Assembly: GCA_964415835.1 (NCBI GenBank)
Contig: CAYQCA010000002.1
Coordinates: forward strand, 15,507 to 79,506
Reading direction: 5' to 3'
Source of the DNA: Ruminiclostridium sp964415835
GTDB taxonomy: Bacteria > Bacillota > Clostridia > Acetivibrionales > DSM-1351
DNA: 64,000 nucleotides
Below, piece by piece: positions 36,413 through 45,825 of this stretch; position 1 is the stretch's first letter; each line of letters begins with the position of its first letter. The position numbers and the translations under genes were made by a program. The notes beneath the pieces were generated by a model, which was not told the DNA's origin, ran no database searches, and was given only the letters and a program-made list of their open reading frames with translations.

Positions 36413-37045
36413 TCAAAGCTGCTGGATAGTTAGGTTGTAGAAATGATTTATACTTTCACACATTCCAAAGCCAGCGTGAAAGCTTTCCAAGCCTTTGATC
36501 TTAAGGCTGTACTCCTTGTCATTAATAGATGCGGATAAATAATCCTTATTAAAAACAGCAGAGAATGAATATTTTTGATTTGGAAACAATGGAAAGAAGA
36601 AAGTGCTTAATAGTTTTATATCTATGTTTTTATCTTCATATACCAGATGCCAGAAGTTAATGCCCTGATGGTATATAACAACCTGAATTTCACTTTTGGG
36701 ATAATATTTTCCGTCCTCTATGTATATTTCATCCGCAATAGTAAAAAACGGGGATCCAAATTCCTCAAAGAGTACATCTGCAGACAAACTAACAGTGCCA
36801 CTGAGCTTATCCTTCAAAAGGTAGGCTATATGAGCATAATCATTTCTATCCATACCAATGATTTCTTCGTCTTCGCTGCCATAGAGCAGGGAATAGTAGT
36901 CTTTCCGATGTTCTAACTGCCTGTAAGTATTTTCTATATGATCGCCCTTTTGAACCAGGCTGCTTTCATAAGGATGAATTGGGGAATGTAGCTGAACAAA
37001 TTTTTCATCGTTCCATTTATTTTTTTCAAAAGTCCATTGATACAT
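36413..37045 (-). CDS. Concanavalin-like beta-sandwich protein of unknown function
   Basis: A 210-residue soluble protein, predicted all-beta, recalling concanavalin-A-like lectin or glucanase domains (LSGTVSLSADVLFEEFGSP, YFYNLTIQ-type ending HFYNLTIQQL). No catalytic residues can be named. GGAGG precedes the ATG. It is the first gene of the minus-strand amino-sugar operon and directly follows a 47-bp promoter element shared with the GH20 operon. It may bind or trim the sugar substrate. Confidence 0.6.
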   Translation of the reverse strand: MYQWTFEKNKWNDEKFVQLHSPIHPYESSLVQKGDHIENTYRQLEHRKDYYSLLYGSEDEEIIGMDRNDYAHIAYLLKDKLSGTVSLSADVLFEEFGSPFFTIADEIYIEDGKYYPKSEIQVVIYHQGINFWHLVYEDKNIDIKLLSTFFFPLFPNQKYSFSAVFNKDYLSASINDKEYSLKIKGLESFHAGFGMCESINHFYNLTIQQL

Positions 37046-37091
37046 GGATGCCTCCTAATATGCAGTTAGCAGTTAAACTAGTTTGAGCACA

Positions 37092-37138
37092 ATTATAGTC
37101 TCTTTTTTAATTCATTTGTATCAACACATCTTATAACT
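37092..37138 (-). promoter_or_regulatory. Shared 47-bp promoter element, copy 1
   Basis: Read on the minus strand it starts agttataagatg, continues with gttgatac and ends in actataat, the last six bases being a -10 box (TATAAT, 37092-37097). It matches 42 of 47 bases of the plus-strand copy at 40774-40820, without gaps. It lies between the response-regulator gene and the first gene of the minus-strand operon, so it is a likely target of that response regulator. Confidence 0.8.
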
Positions 37139-37158
37139 TATATCTACTTTTCTTAGAA

Positions 37159-37938
37159 TCAATCTTTATCCCTGCATTCACTTGGAGAAACGTTGAATGT
37201 ACGTTTGAAGATTTTTGCAAAATAGAAGTAATTTGGATAACCTGTCATCTCAGCTATTTTTGTAACCGATAGATTTGTTGTCTGGAGCAGCTCAAGAGCA
37301 TAATGCATTCTGAGTTTCATTGTATATGCTACGAAAGCTTCACCTGTCTCCTTTTTAAAAAGCTGGCTGAAATAATTCTCATTTATGAGAAATTTCTGAG
37401 AGAGCTCAGGTATGGTATAGTTCACGGTATAATTTTCATTAATCAGCTCAAGAATACTTTTAATTATGGGGCTCTTTACACTTTCAGGTGATATGAAAGC
37501 ACCTTGATTTATTTTTTGACCACTTTTGGTTCCGGCTGCATTTTCACTCATTTGTATAATTCTCTGATCAATTATTTTTTTGCATTTGATCAAGGACTTA
37601 TTTATTTCTTCGATATCGAAGGGCTTGAGGCAGTAATCTATAACGCCAAGAGACATTGCCTTTTTGACAAACTGAAATTCGGCATAACCACTAATAGCAA
37701 CAAAAAGAATTCCTGGATGCTTTTTATGTATCTGTTCTATCATTGTTAGGCCATCCATTCCCGGCATACTGACATCTGAAAAAACAAGGTCAGGCTTTAG
37801 CGTATTAATCTTTTTTATAGCAGTTTCAGCTTCATATGCCTCGCCGCATATTTCAAAATCATATTTAGCCCAATCAACAGATGCTTTGAGACTTAATAGT
37901 ACGTATTTTTCATCATCAACTAAAAAAATTTTATACAT
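37159..37938 (-). CDS. AraC-family response regulator (YesN-like)
   Basis: A 259-residue response regulator, shorter than the one at 8826. Receiver domain 1-120 with Asp55 in LVFSDVSMPG and YCLKPF lysine near 104. AraC helix-turn-helix at 160-258 (GYPNYFYFAKIFKRTFNVSP). ATG 37938 chosen because AAGGGAG lies 5-6 bp upstream; a TTG 18 bp earlier is less likely. It is 25 bp from its sensor kinase and sits between two operons that share a promoter element. Confidence 0.92.
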   Translation of the reverse strand: MYKIFLVDDEKYVLLSLKASVDWAKYDFEICGEAYEAETAIKKINTLKPDLVFSDVSMPGMDGLTMIEQIHKKHPGILFVAISGYAEFQFVKKAMSLGVIDYCLKPFDIEEINKSLIKCKKIIDQRIIQMSENAAGTKSGQKINQGAFISPESVKSPIIKSILELINENYTVNYTIPELSQKFLINENYFSQLFKKETGEAFVAYTMKLRMHYALELLQTTNLSVTKIAEMTGYPNYFYFAKIFKRTFNVSPSECRDKD

Positions 37939-37963
37939 AAATTCTCCCTTTAGCAATGCTTTA

Positions 37964-39700
37964 TCAGTTTATTTTTACTTTAATTTTTACAGTGGTATCA
38001 TGCGGTGCACTTTTAATTTCAAGTCCATATTCATTCCCATACATAAGTTTCAACCTGTTGTTAACATTTAGAATACCTATACTGTCAACCTTTTGATTGC
38101 TTTTAAGGATATCAACGTTTTTAATCTTACTTTGTATTGATACAAGATCTTCTTCACTGAAACCTGCACCATTATCATGAACTGAGACAACAAGAGTTTC
38201 ATTATCTGCTTTGGCAGAAATAGAGATATGACCACCCTTCTGCTGCTTTTCAACACCATGGAATATGGCATTTTCAACAATTGGCTGCAAAATCATCTTT
38301 GGTATTATTGTTTCGGACAATTCTTCCGGAATATTATACTCATAGCTGAGACGTGGCCCAAATCGCATTGCCTGAATTTTGATATAACTGTCAACAATGG
38401 TAAGCTCCTCCTTCAGCATGACCTCACCTTCACCCTTTACACTATATTTAAAAATGCTGCCCAATAATGTTACCAATTCTACAACATTGTAGGCACCATG
38501 TTCAAAAGCCATGCCTTTGCATACTTCCAGAGTATTATATAAAAAGTGCGGGTTAATTTGACCTCTTAGCTGCATTAGTTCTGCTTGCTTTTTCTCCAGT
38601 TCTGTTTCATACAATCTGGTAGTAGTTTTAAAAAGTCTATCGGTTATCTGCTTGATTTCACTAAGCAGGTTATTGAAGCTTTCGGCCATCAGTCTTATTT
38701 CTGAATAGCCTCCAAGCTCTATTCTGCTTTTGAACATGCTTATTCCGGAGGTTTTAATTTCAGCCAGGTATTTAGTAAATTTATTTAACGGTGCTAAAAT
38801 ACTTCCGATGACTGTTACTAGAAGAATAAGCAGCAAGGCTGCCAGTGCTATACCGATTGCGAGCATTTGTGACTGCGTTTCGTAGAGTGTTCCGAACATC
38901 TGGTTTTTATGTGTTAATATAACAATCTTGCCGTTTAAACGGGGAATGCTGACTTCTTCAGTAAAATAATCTGTTTTTTCAGCAACATCATTCAAATCAC
39001 TGCCTGTAATCAGATATTTATCATCGTTGAAGCTTCTGCTGTAGATGTTATTATTTCGGTCCATCATATAAAGCTTGAACATAGGCGAGGAGATATCATT
39101 ATGAGTTTGTATTGAAAAAATGCTTTTGTCTACTACCATGGCCGCATATCCAATCTGATTCAGGCTTAGGCTGTTTCCGGACATTTTGTATACCGGCATT
39201 GAAATCATAATAACATTACGTTTTAGACCATCAATACTTACCTCAAAAACTTCGCTGAAATATATACTTTCATTTCCATGTCTCTTATATATATCCTGTA
39301 GTAAAGAATAGGTTAAAAGGTTTCTACCCTTGTAAAAATACTCCACGTTATCGCTGATATATATGAAATCATAGATTCCGGTCATAAGATTTTGCCGTGA
39401 AACACATTCCTTATCTATTTTACTGGACATCAGAATTCTTTCAGGCGGATTTGTTTCTTGAATATAGCTTTGGAGTACTTCGCTGCAAGTAAAGTTAAGC
39501 AGAATGTTTTCAGTGTTCTTTACATTCGTTGAAACAGAGTTATAAATCTCCTGCAATATTTTTCTCTGGTAATCTTTGTTTTGATTTAAAATATTATCTG
39601 TGATTTTATAATTGTAAATTGCAGTATATGTTATAAAAGTGCAAAAGATAATAATAGCTAAAAAGATAAGAGTTCTTTTTATTGAAAATGAAAGATTCAT
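37964..39700 (-). CDS. Sensor histidine kinase (YesM-like)
   Basis: A 578-residue membrane kinase. Membrane helix at about 10-30, extracytoplasmic sensor region, second helix near 275-300, HAMP linker, then NPHFLYNTLEV phosphoacceptor and the HATPase blocks VENAIFHGVEK, VHDNGAGFS and DSIGILNVNNRLKLMYG. AAGGAG precedes the ATG. It partners the response regulator just downstream and probably senses an extracellular oligosaccharide that the neighbouring Lpl/Ytc-type importer takes up. Confidence 0.93.
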   Translation of the reverse strand: MNLSFSIKRTLIFLAIIIFCTFITYTAIYNYKITDNILNQNKDYQRKILQEIYNSVSTNVKNTENILLNFTCSEVLQSYIQETNPPERILMSSKIDKECVSRQNLMTGIYDFIYISDNVEYFYKGRNLLTYSLLQDIYKRHGNESIYFSEVFEVSIDGLKRNVIMISMPVYKMSGNSLSLNQIGYAAMVVDKSIFSIQTHNDISSPMFKLYMMDRNNNIYSRSFNDDKYLITGSDLNDVAEKTDYFTEEVSIPRLNGKIVILTHKNQMFGTLYETQSQMLAIGIALAALLLILLVTVIGSILAPLNKFTKYLAEIKTSGISMFKSRIELGGYSEIRLMAESFNNLLSEIKQITDRLFKTTTRLYETELEKKQAELMQLRGQINPHFLYNTLEVCKGMAFEHGAYNVVELVTLLGSIFKYSVKGEGEVMLKEELTIVDSYIKIQAMRFGPRLSYEYNIPEELSETIIPKMILQPIVENAIFHGVEKQQKGGHISISAKADNETLVVSVHDNGAGFSEEDLVSIQSKIKNVDILKSNQKVDSIGILNVNNRLKLMYGNEYGLEIKSAPHDTTVKIKVKIN

Positions 39701-39789
39701 ATTAAAAAACTCCTTTATATAAACTTATAAAATTATAGAGTTAGAAATTATTATAACACAATCATAGAATTTGAAAATAGAATTTTGCA

Positions 39790-39818
39790 TTGACAAATTT
39801 AATTATTGGTGCAATTAT
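39790..39818 (+). promoter_or_regulatory. Possible promoter of the TIM-barrel isomerase gene
   Basis: TTGACA (39790-39795) is perfect; the -10 region 17 bp on (AATTAT) is poor. A short hairpin TGCTGG-ggcta-CCAGCA (39871-39887) lies just before the GGAGG ribosome-binding site. Confidence 0.4.
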
Positions 39819-39901
39819 TAACATTGTCTAATCAAATCAAAAACCCAAACTTTTAAAAATTAATTTGTATTGCTGGGGCTACCAGCAGAACGGAGGTTAG
39901 C

Positions 39902-40759
39902 ATGAAGAACAAACTTATCATGCACATCAACTACTTTGAGTATCTTGGTTCAATCGAACTGGCATGTCAAAAAGCTGCAGAATTGGGATTTGACGGTATT
40001 GAATTCCGCTCAAAAGATTTATCAGGAAAAATGTCAGATGAAGAGTATTTCTCCGAAATCAGACGCTGTTGTGATAAATACGGAATTGAAAATGTAATAT
40101 TCGGCTATCCCGGAGCAAGGCTCTCATCGCCTGACAAGTCAGTCAGAGACGAGGAACTGGATGGATACAAATCACGTCTTCGTATTATTGCGAAGTATTT
40201 TAAACCCCTTGCTGTAAACTTTTTTACAGGTGAAATATTTGATGGGGACAAAAATTTTATGAAGTTTAACGCAAACGGTTCAGTTATTGCTGACGACAGT
40301 CTAAGACAGCAGATAGCTGACGGATGCGCTGAAGTTGCAGAGCTTGCAAAGGAACTCTCCATCAATGTATGTGTAGAAACGCATATGAACTACTATCATG
40401 ACCATGTACAGCCAACACTTGATCTTATGAAAAGAGTAAATAGAGATAATTTTGGTATACTTTTTGATTTTGGTAACATGGTAATGCTCAAAAATCATCA
40501 AAAATTAACAGACGCAATTGACAACTGTATAAAAAATATTATGTATGTACATCTTAAAAATTCCGTTCAACTGAACAATGGCGAGATATTTCCGACTGCT
40601 ATAGCTGAAGGTGACATCGACCATAGGACATACCTCAAAAAGCTTAAAGCATTGGGCTACGAAGGGCCTATAGCACTGGAGGCAACAAGGTCCGGAGATA
40701 AGGAATACTACGCCAAATGCGATCTGGCTTACATAAAAAATCTTATTAGTGAAATCTAA
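39902..40759 (+). CDS. Sugar phosphate isomerase/epimerase, TIM-barrel
   Basis: A 285-residue member of the xylose-isomerase-like TIM-barrel family (IolE/IolI/AP-endonuclease-2 fold). Likely metal ligands are the Glu in VCVETHMNYYHD, the Asp in ILFDFGNMV, the His in YVHLKNS and the Glu in IALEATRSGD. Such enzymes isomerise, epimerise or dehydrate keto-sugars and inosoles. GGAGG precedes the ATG. It is divergent from the two-component genes and precedes the GH20 operon. It fits with the oxidoreductase and aminotransferases in a keto-sugar pathway. Confidence 0.85.
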   Translation: MKNKLIMHINYFEYLGSIELACQKAAELGFDGIEFRSKDLSGKMSDEEYFSEIRRCCDKYGIENVIFGYPGARLSSPDKSVRDEELDGYKSRLRIIAKYFKPLAVNFFTGEIFDGDKNFMKFNANGSVIADDSLRQQIADGCAEVAELAKELSINVCVETHMNYYHDHVQPTLDLMKRVNRDNFGILFDFGNMVMLKNHQKLTDAIDNCIKNIMYVHLKNSVQLNNGEIFPTAIAEGDIDHRTYLKKLKALGYEGPIALEATRSGDKEYYAKCDLAYIKNLISEI

Positions 40760-40773
40760 GAAAAGTAAATAAA

Positions 40774-40820
40774 AGTTATAAGATGCGTTGATACCAATAA
40801 ATTCAAAAAGATACTATAAT
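40774..40820 (+). promoter_or_regulatory. Shared 47-bp promoter element, copy 2
   Basis: It begins agttataagatg and ends in actataat; TATAAT is at 40815-40820. It matches 42 of 47 bases of the minus-strand copy at 37092-37138. No -35 box at 17 bp is evident (TTGATA lies 21 bp upstream of the -10), which suits activator control. It drives the GH20 operon. Confidence 0.8.
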
Positions 40821-40894
40821 GGTCTTACATTAGAAAATAGAAAATATCAATAGGGCGTATGAGAACTACGCAAACGTCAATTGTAGAGGTCAAT

Positions 40895-42790
40895 ATGAAA
40901 TTAAATTTTAAAGGCAATTTTGAATCTCTTCAGAATGGGATTGATATTCTTGTAAGACAGGGAATAATAGAACAATCAATCGATGGATTTATTGTAAACG
41001 TTGAACAGCAGTACGAGTCTGGCCAACAACTGCAGGTCTGCTTGAGTAAAGGTGAGTATACTATAAGATTCTGCAAAAGAGTGCAATTTTTCCGTGCACT
41101 TTCCCATATTCTTGATCATGAAAACAGTGAAGATTTTGAGATAGATGAAACTGGTAAATTTGACGTCAATGGAGCAATGTTTGATGTATCTCAAGGGAAT
41201 TCAGTTATCAACCTTGCCCAATATGAAAAGCTTTTTGCCAGAATGGCTCTTATGGGGCTAAATATGTTCATGATCTATACTGAAGATAATTACATCGTAG
41301 AAGGTGAGCCTTATTTTGGATACATGAGGGGTAGATATACCCATGAGGATTTCAAAAGATGTGATGATATAGCTGATGCTCTGGGAATTGAAATGATTCC
41401 TTGTATTCAAACGCTGGCTCATCTTATAGATGCACTTAAATGGGACTGCTATAAAGATATAAAAGAAGATGATGATACACTGCTGGTAGGCTATGAGGAT
41501 ACTTACATACTGATAGAAAAATTGATAAAAGCTGCTAGCTCACCCTTCCGTTCCAAGAGAATACATATCGGTATGGATGAAGCTTGGAAGCTGGGCCAAG
41601 GGGAATATCTCCTGAAAAATGGTTACAGAAGTAAGTTTGAAATAATGAATGAGCATATTGCAAGGGTCCTTGAAATTACTAGGAAATATAACCTGCAACC
41701 AATCATTTGGAGTGATGTGTATTTTCGCGAGGCAGCAAAAAATAATGGCCACTATCAGATGAATTGTCCGATTCCTGAAGAAGTAAGCAAAAGAATTCCT
41801 GAAGGAGTAGCCCTTGCTTATTGGGACTATTACCATAAGAATGAAGAGTTTTATCTAAATCTACTTGAAGCTCATCAGAATTTGAATCGAACAACTATTT
41901 TTGCCGGGGGTATATGGAGTTGGAATAGCTTTACTGTAGACTATGAAATGACTAAAGTTACTACGGATTGCGCGCTGAATGCATGTAAAAAGCGAGGCAT
42001 AAAGGAAGTATTTGCTACAGTCTGGGGTGATGGAGCAACAGAAAGTACGTTGTACTCTAACCTGCTCGGATTACAGCTCTTTGCAGAACATGGTTATTAT
42101 GATGAACCTGATGAAAAGCATTTGGCGAAGCGTTTTAAAGCTTGCTGCGGCTGTAATTATGAGGATTTTATGGCTATGTCGGCTCTAGATATCTTACCTG
42201 GTATAAAAATTCCGACAACAACAAGTACAAACAGCAGTAAATTTCTTTTCTGGCAGGATCCCTTAATGGGACTGTTTGATAAAACAGTAGAAAGTATTGA
42301 TCTTGTATCGCACTATGCTGGACTTACAAAGAAACTGGAGAACGCGATTAATCGCAACGGTGAATTCGGACATGTTTTTGAATTTCTGAGCCGTGTTAGC
42401 AGAGTATTGGAAAAGAAAGCGGATATTGGAATCAGAATAACAAAATATTATAAACAAAACAAAAAAGATATATTATGTCGACTTATTAGTGAAGAAATAC
42501 CTTTGCTGATTAATCAAATTGAAGAACTTAGAAAGTACCACAGGCAACTATGGCATATACTTAACAAGCCTTTTGGATTTGAAATAATGGATCTTCGTTA
42601 TGGTGCACTCATCGCACGTCTTGACACAACACTATGGAGAATAAATGACTGGATAAATGGTGACATTGAAGGACTTGAGGAACTGGACGAAGAACGTTTG
42701 CCTTTTGACAATAGAGAAGGGGCGGTCATGTGCCTGCCATATCAGAGAATTGTATCTGCCAGTAGAATCGGTTTTTGTATGGCATTTTAA
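40895..42790 (+). CDS. GH20-family beta-N-acetylhexosaminidase-like enzyme
   Basis: A 631-residue cytoplasmic enzyme. A short N-terminal alpha/beta domain precedes a TIM barrel. Typical GH20 blocks are seen: YMRGRYTHEDFKRCDDIAD, IEMIPCIQTLAHL and the catalytic pair in HIGMDEAW, Asp228-Glu229. GH20 enzymes release terminal N-acetylhexosamine by substrate-assisted catalysis, in which the Asp positions the acetamido group. ATG 40895 was chosen because GAGG lies 5 bp upstream; an ATG at 40859 after TAGGG is possible. There is no signal peptide, so it works on imported oligosaccharides. It opens a plus-strand operon with an importer. Confidence 0.85.
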   Translation: MKLNFKGNFESLQNGIDILVRQGIIEQSIDGFIVNVEQQYESGQQLQVCLSKGEYTIRFCKRVQFFRALSHILDHENSEDFEIDETGKFDVNGAMFDVSQGNSVINLAQYEKLFARMALMGLNMFMIYTEDNYIVEGEPYFGYMRGRYTHEDFKRCDDIADALGIEMIPCIQTLAHLIDALKWDCYKDIKEDDDTLLVGYEDTYILIEKLIKAASSPFRSKRIHIGMDEAWKLGQGEYLLKNGYRSKFEIMNEHIARVLEITRKYNLQPIIWSDVYFREAAKNNGHYQMNCPIPEEVSKRIPEGVALAYWDYYHKNEEFYLNLLEAHQNLNRTTIFAGGIWSWNSFTVDYEMTKVTTDCALNACKKRGIKEVFATVWGDGATESTLYSNLLGLQLFAEHGYYDEPDEKHLAKRFKACCGCNYEDFMAMSALDILPGIKIPTTTSTNSSKFLFWQDPLMGLFDKTVESIDLVSHYAGLTKKLENAINRNGEFGHVFEFLSRVSRVLEKKADIGIRITKYYKQNKKDILCRLISEEIPLLINQIEELRKYHRQLWHILNKPFGFEIMDLRYGALIARLDTTLWRINDWINGDIEGLEELDEERLPFDNREGAVMCLPYQRIVSASRIGFCMAF

Positions 42791-42816
42791 CAACTAACGT
42801 ATCGGAGGCTTCGCTG

Positions 42817-44874
42817 ATGTTAAATTTTGTAAATAAACCCATGCGTATTGCAGCTTTTCAAGCCGGACTGGGGGAAGAAAACGGTTTTAAAATCCCAAAG
42901 TTTCTCCAGGAAAACGGATACAATGTAGAACAGCTTTGCCATCTTCTTCAGGATGAGAAAGTCACTGAAATATATGGACATAAAAAACATAGAGAATTAC
43001 TCAGCAAGTATGCTGCTGATTGTAAGGAAAGAAATATCAATCTGATTGTTTATTTTAATGCTCACTGTGTGGAAAAAGAACAAATTGATGAAAATCCAGA
43101 ATGGGCACAAAGACTTCCAAATGGTGATCGGTCACTTGCTTATGGCGATTTGGTATTCACATGTGTAAACAGTCCATGGAAGAAATTCTTTATAAAGGGG
43201 ATATGTGAATGTCTTGAACATGATGTAGGCGGAGTATTCCTGGATGGACCAATCTTTTCAGATTCGGGATGTACCTGTACTGAGTGCAGAAGGCTGTTTC
43301 TTGCTGAATATGGACATGAAATAACAGAGGGTACCTTCAGAGAACAGGTTGAATTTCGTACAAAAAGTGTCGCTAATTTTGTAAAAGATGTCCGTGAAGC
43401 CATGAATACTGTAAAACCTGAAGCAATTGTCTACTGTAATAATGTAGGCTTGTGGCAGAATATTACCGGCTGTGATATGGATGCATTATTTGATTATGTA
43501 GATATATTAGCAACAGAAGGCGGATTTATGTTCTATTATGATCCAAATAGAACATCACTCTGGAAATGCTCACAAAGTGCAAATTATTTGGAAAGTAAAT
43601 CCCGCGGCATAAAGCCGTACGTTATATTCGCTGCAGGGAATACCTGTTCCTGGAACCGCTCAATGCACACACCGTCAGAGACCAGGCTTTTATTTGCCTC
43701 AGCTGTGGCACATGGTGCAAATCTTTGGTATGGAATACATGGACCGCTCGAAATGCTCCATACTGACGGCGGAGCTGCAGCAATAGAGTTTAATAAATTA
43801 TTAAGTAAAAATGAACAATATTACACCAATACAAAGCGTTATACAAAAACTGCTATTTTCTGGTCTAAGAATACTATTGATACTTTCCCGGAAGATAGTG
43901 AAAAAACTGATTTTACAAATGCTATTACCCGCGACTTTGTCAGTGATCACGGCAGCTTCCAGAATGAATTTAAAGGTATTTATGATGTACTTGTAAGAAA
44001 TCATATGGCTCCTGCAATAATAGACGAATATTGCATGGATAATATATCAGACTACAGCCTTGTTATTCTGCCGAATATAAGCTGTATGAGCAGCGATACG
44101 GCCGATAGGATTAGGGCATATGTACAAAATGGCGGTAAACTTATTTCAACAATGGCAACCTCCTTTTATAGTGAAATTGGCACACCTTATGAAAAACCTG
44201 TTTTATCGGATGTACTTGGTATAGACTCACTTAAAGATTTCTACACAACAGAAAAACTGGGATGTGTTTATCTGGATGTAAGCGACAGCTTGTCAAGCCA
44301 GCTTAAGGTTCCTAATATTATGGCTGGATTTGATAAATGCTATAAAATTGAATATTCAAAGGATTCAAATGTACTTATGGATATGTATACACCAATGGGA
44401 GGAAACTACTCACCCATGAGCCGAATAAAATATCCTGCCATAATCGAAAGACAGTATGGTAAAGGCAGTGTTATATATATTGCAGGTAATATTGGAGATT
44501 CCATTTACAGATTTGGTCTTCAGGATATGAAAAATCTTTTAAACATATTTATAAACAAATATGCCCAAAAAGTATTTGAGGTAGAAAATGCTTTTGAAAG
44601 TATGGAAATAACATTGAGGGAGCAGCATGATACCGGTAGAATTCTGATGCATTTTGTTAACTTTACAGGACAAATGACACGTCCAGTTAACAAAATAATC
44701 CCGTGCAGAGATATCAGGGTAACGGTAAAAAATGTCCGTGATATAGAAACAGTCATGGCTGTTGTTGCTGACAAAAATCTGAGTTTTAGCATAAATGAAA
44801 ATGATTTGATCTTTAGCATACCGGAAGTCTACGAATACGAGCTAATAACTATTGAAAGGAATGCAACCAGATGA
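42817..44874 (+). CDS. GHL6/beta-galactosidase-trimerisation-type hydrolase
   Basis: A 685-residue protein. The N-terminal barrel resembles hypothetical glycosyl hydrolase family 6 proteins (LIVYFNAH, GGVFLDGPIFSDSGC with CTECRRLF). Residues 360-600 resemble the beta-galactosidase trimerisation (glutamine-amidotransferase-like) domain: IIDEYCMDNISDYSLVILP and YVQNGGKLISTM. The last part is a small beta domain. I cannot point to the catalytic acids with certainty. ATG 42817 was chosen because CGGAGG lies 8 bp upstream. It overlaps the start of the permease gene by 4 bp (ATGA). Confidence 0.7.
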   Translation: MLNFVNKPMRIAAFQAGLGEENGFKIPKFLQENGYNVEQLCHLLQDEKVTEIYGHKKHRELLSKYAADCKERNINLIVYFNAHCVEKEQIDENPEWAQRLPNGDRSLAYGDLVFTCVNSPWKKFFIKGICECLEHDVGGVFLDGPIFSDSGCTCTECRRLFLAEYGHEITEGTFREQVEFRTKSVANFVKDVREAMNTVKPEAIVYCNNVGLWQNITGCDMDALFDYVDILATEGGFMFYYDPNRTSLWKCSQSANYLESKSRGIKPYVIFAAGNTCSWNRSMHTPSETRLLFASAVAHGANLWYGIHGPLEMLHTDGGAAAIEFNKLLSKNEQYYTNTKRYTKTAIFWSKNTIDTFPEDSEKTDFTNAITRDFVSDHGSFQNEFKGIYDVLVRNHMAPAIIDEYCMDNISDYSLVILPNISCMSSDTADRIRAYVQNGGKLISTMATSFYSEIGTPYEKPVLSDVLGIDSLKDFYTTEKLGCVYLDVSDSLSSQLKVPNIMAGFDKCYKIEYSKDSNVLMDMYTPMGGNYSPMSRIKYPAIIERQYGKGSVIYIAGNIGDSIYRFGLQDMKNLLNIFINKYAQKVFEVENAFESMEITLREQHDTGRILMHFVNFTGQMTRPVNKIIPCRDIRVTVKNVRDIETVMAVVADKNLSFSINENDLIFSIPEVYEYELITIERNATR

Positions 44875-45824
44875 GTACTAATTCAATGGGAACTGCAAGG
44901 ATTAACAAATTTCAAAATCTAAGTAAACGAGTATGGTCACGCAGGTGGATATATATAATGTTCCTTCCCGCACTGATTCTTTATATCCTGTTTGTATATG
45001 TTCCGGGGTATGGCGCTATACTGGCTTTTAAGGATCTTAACTACAATCTGGGCATCTTGGCAAGTCCATGGGCAGATAACAACGGGATGGCTCACTTTAG
45101 TGCACTCTTCAAGGATGCGGAATTCTGGCGTGCCTGTAGAAACACGGTAATTATCAGTCTGGGACGTATTTTGATAGAATTCCCCATGCCGATAATTCTA
45201 TCGCTGATGCTTAATGAATTATTCAGTAAGAAGTTTAAAAGGGTTGTACAAACAATACTTACATTCCCGCACTTTATATCCTGGGTAATTTTATCCGGTA
45301 TTTTCCTAAGCCTGTTATCAAGTTCAGGAGTTGTAAATCAAATCATAGTATTATTCGGCGGGCAGGAAGTAAACTTCCTTACAAATCCGGATAGTTTCAG
45401 ATGGCTTTTATATATAACTAACATTTGGAAAGAAGTAGGTTGGAGTACTATTATATATTTGTCAGCTATAGCAACAATAAACCCGGAGCTATATGAAGCA
45501 GCATATGTTGACGGAGCACACCGCGGCCATTTAATCAGGTATATAACACTGCCTGCCATGATTTCAGTGATTGGGGTAATGTTGATATTGGCAATCAGCA
45601 ATATGATGAATGCAGGCTTTGACCAGATCTTCAACATGTATAACGGTGCTGTAATGACAACTTCAGATATAATTGACACTTATGTTTACAGAAAAACCTT
45701 TATCACCGGGATGAACTTCTCCATGTCGACAGCTGCAGGATTGTTTAAATCAATTATTAACCTGGTTCTTTTGTTGGTTGCAAATTCGGTTGTTAAGAAG
45801 TCTACAGGAAAGGGGATATACTAA
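44871..45824 (+). CDS. Oligosaccharide ABC transporter permease (LplB-like)
   Basis: A 317-residue permease of the LplB/YteP group. N-terminal basic stretch, first helix at about residues 25-45 with the FVYVPGYGAILAFKDLNY block that typifies this group, and an EAA loop (YEAAYVDGAHRGHLIRYITLP). Its start overlaps the previous stop by 4 bp, giving translational coupling. With the next permease and the lipoprotein it forms an importer for larger or charged oligosaccharides; no ATPase is encoded here. Confidence 0.93.
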   Translation: MSTNSMGTARINKFQNLSKRVWSRRWIYIMFLPALILYILFVYVPGYGAILAFKDLNYNLGILASPWADNNGMAHFSALFKDAEFWRACRNTVIISLGRILIEFPMPIILSLMLNELFSKKFKRVVQTILTFPHFISWVILSGIFLSLLSSSGVVNQIIVLFGGQEVNFLTNPDSFRWLLYITNIWKEVGWSTIIYLSAIATINPELYEAAYVDGAHRGHLIRYITLPAMISVIGVMLILAISNMMNAGFDQIFNMYNGAVMTTSDIIDTYVYRKTFITGMNFSMSTAAGLFKSIINLVLLLVANSVVKKSTGKGIY

Positions 45825-45825
45825 A

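Noticed and set aside
40867..40880. acgcaaacgt near the GH20 start, like a half of the 6306-6325 operator.
   Set aside because: Only one half-site is present, with no palindromic partner, and it lies inside or just before coding sequence.
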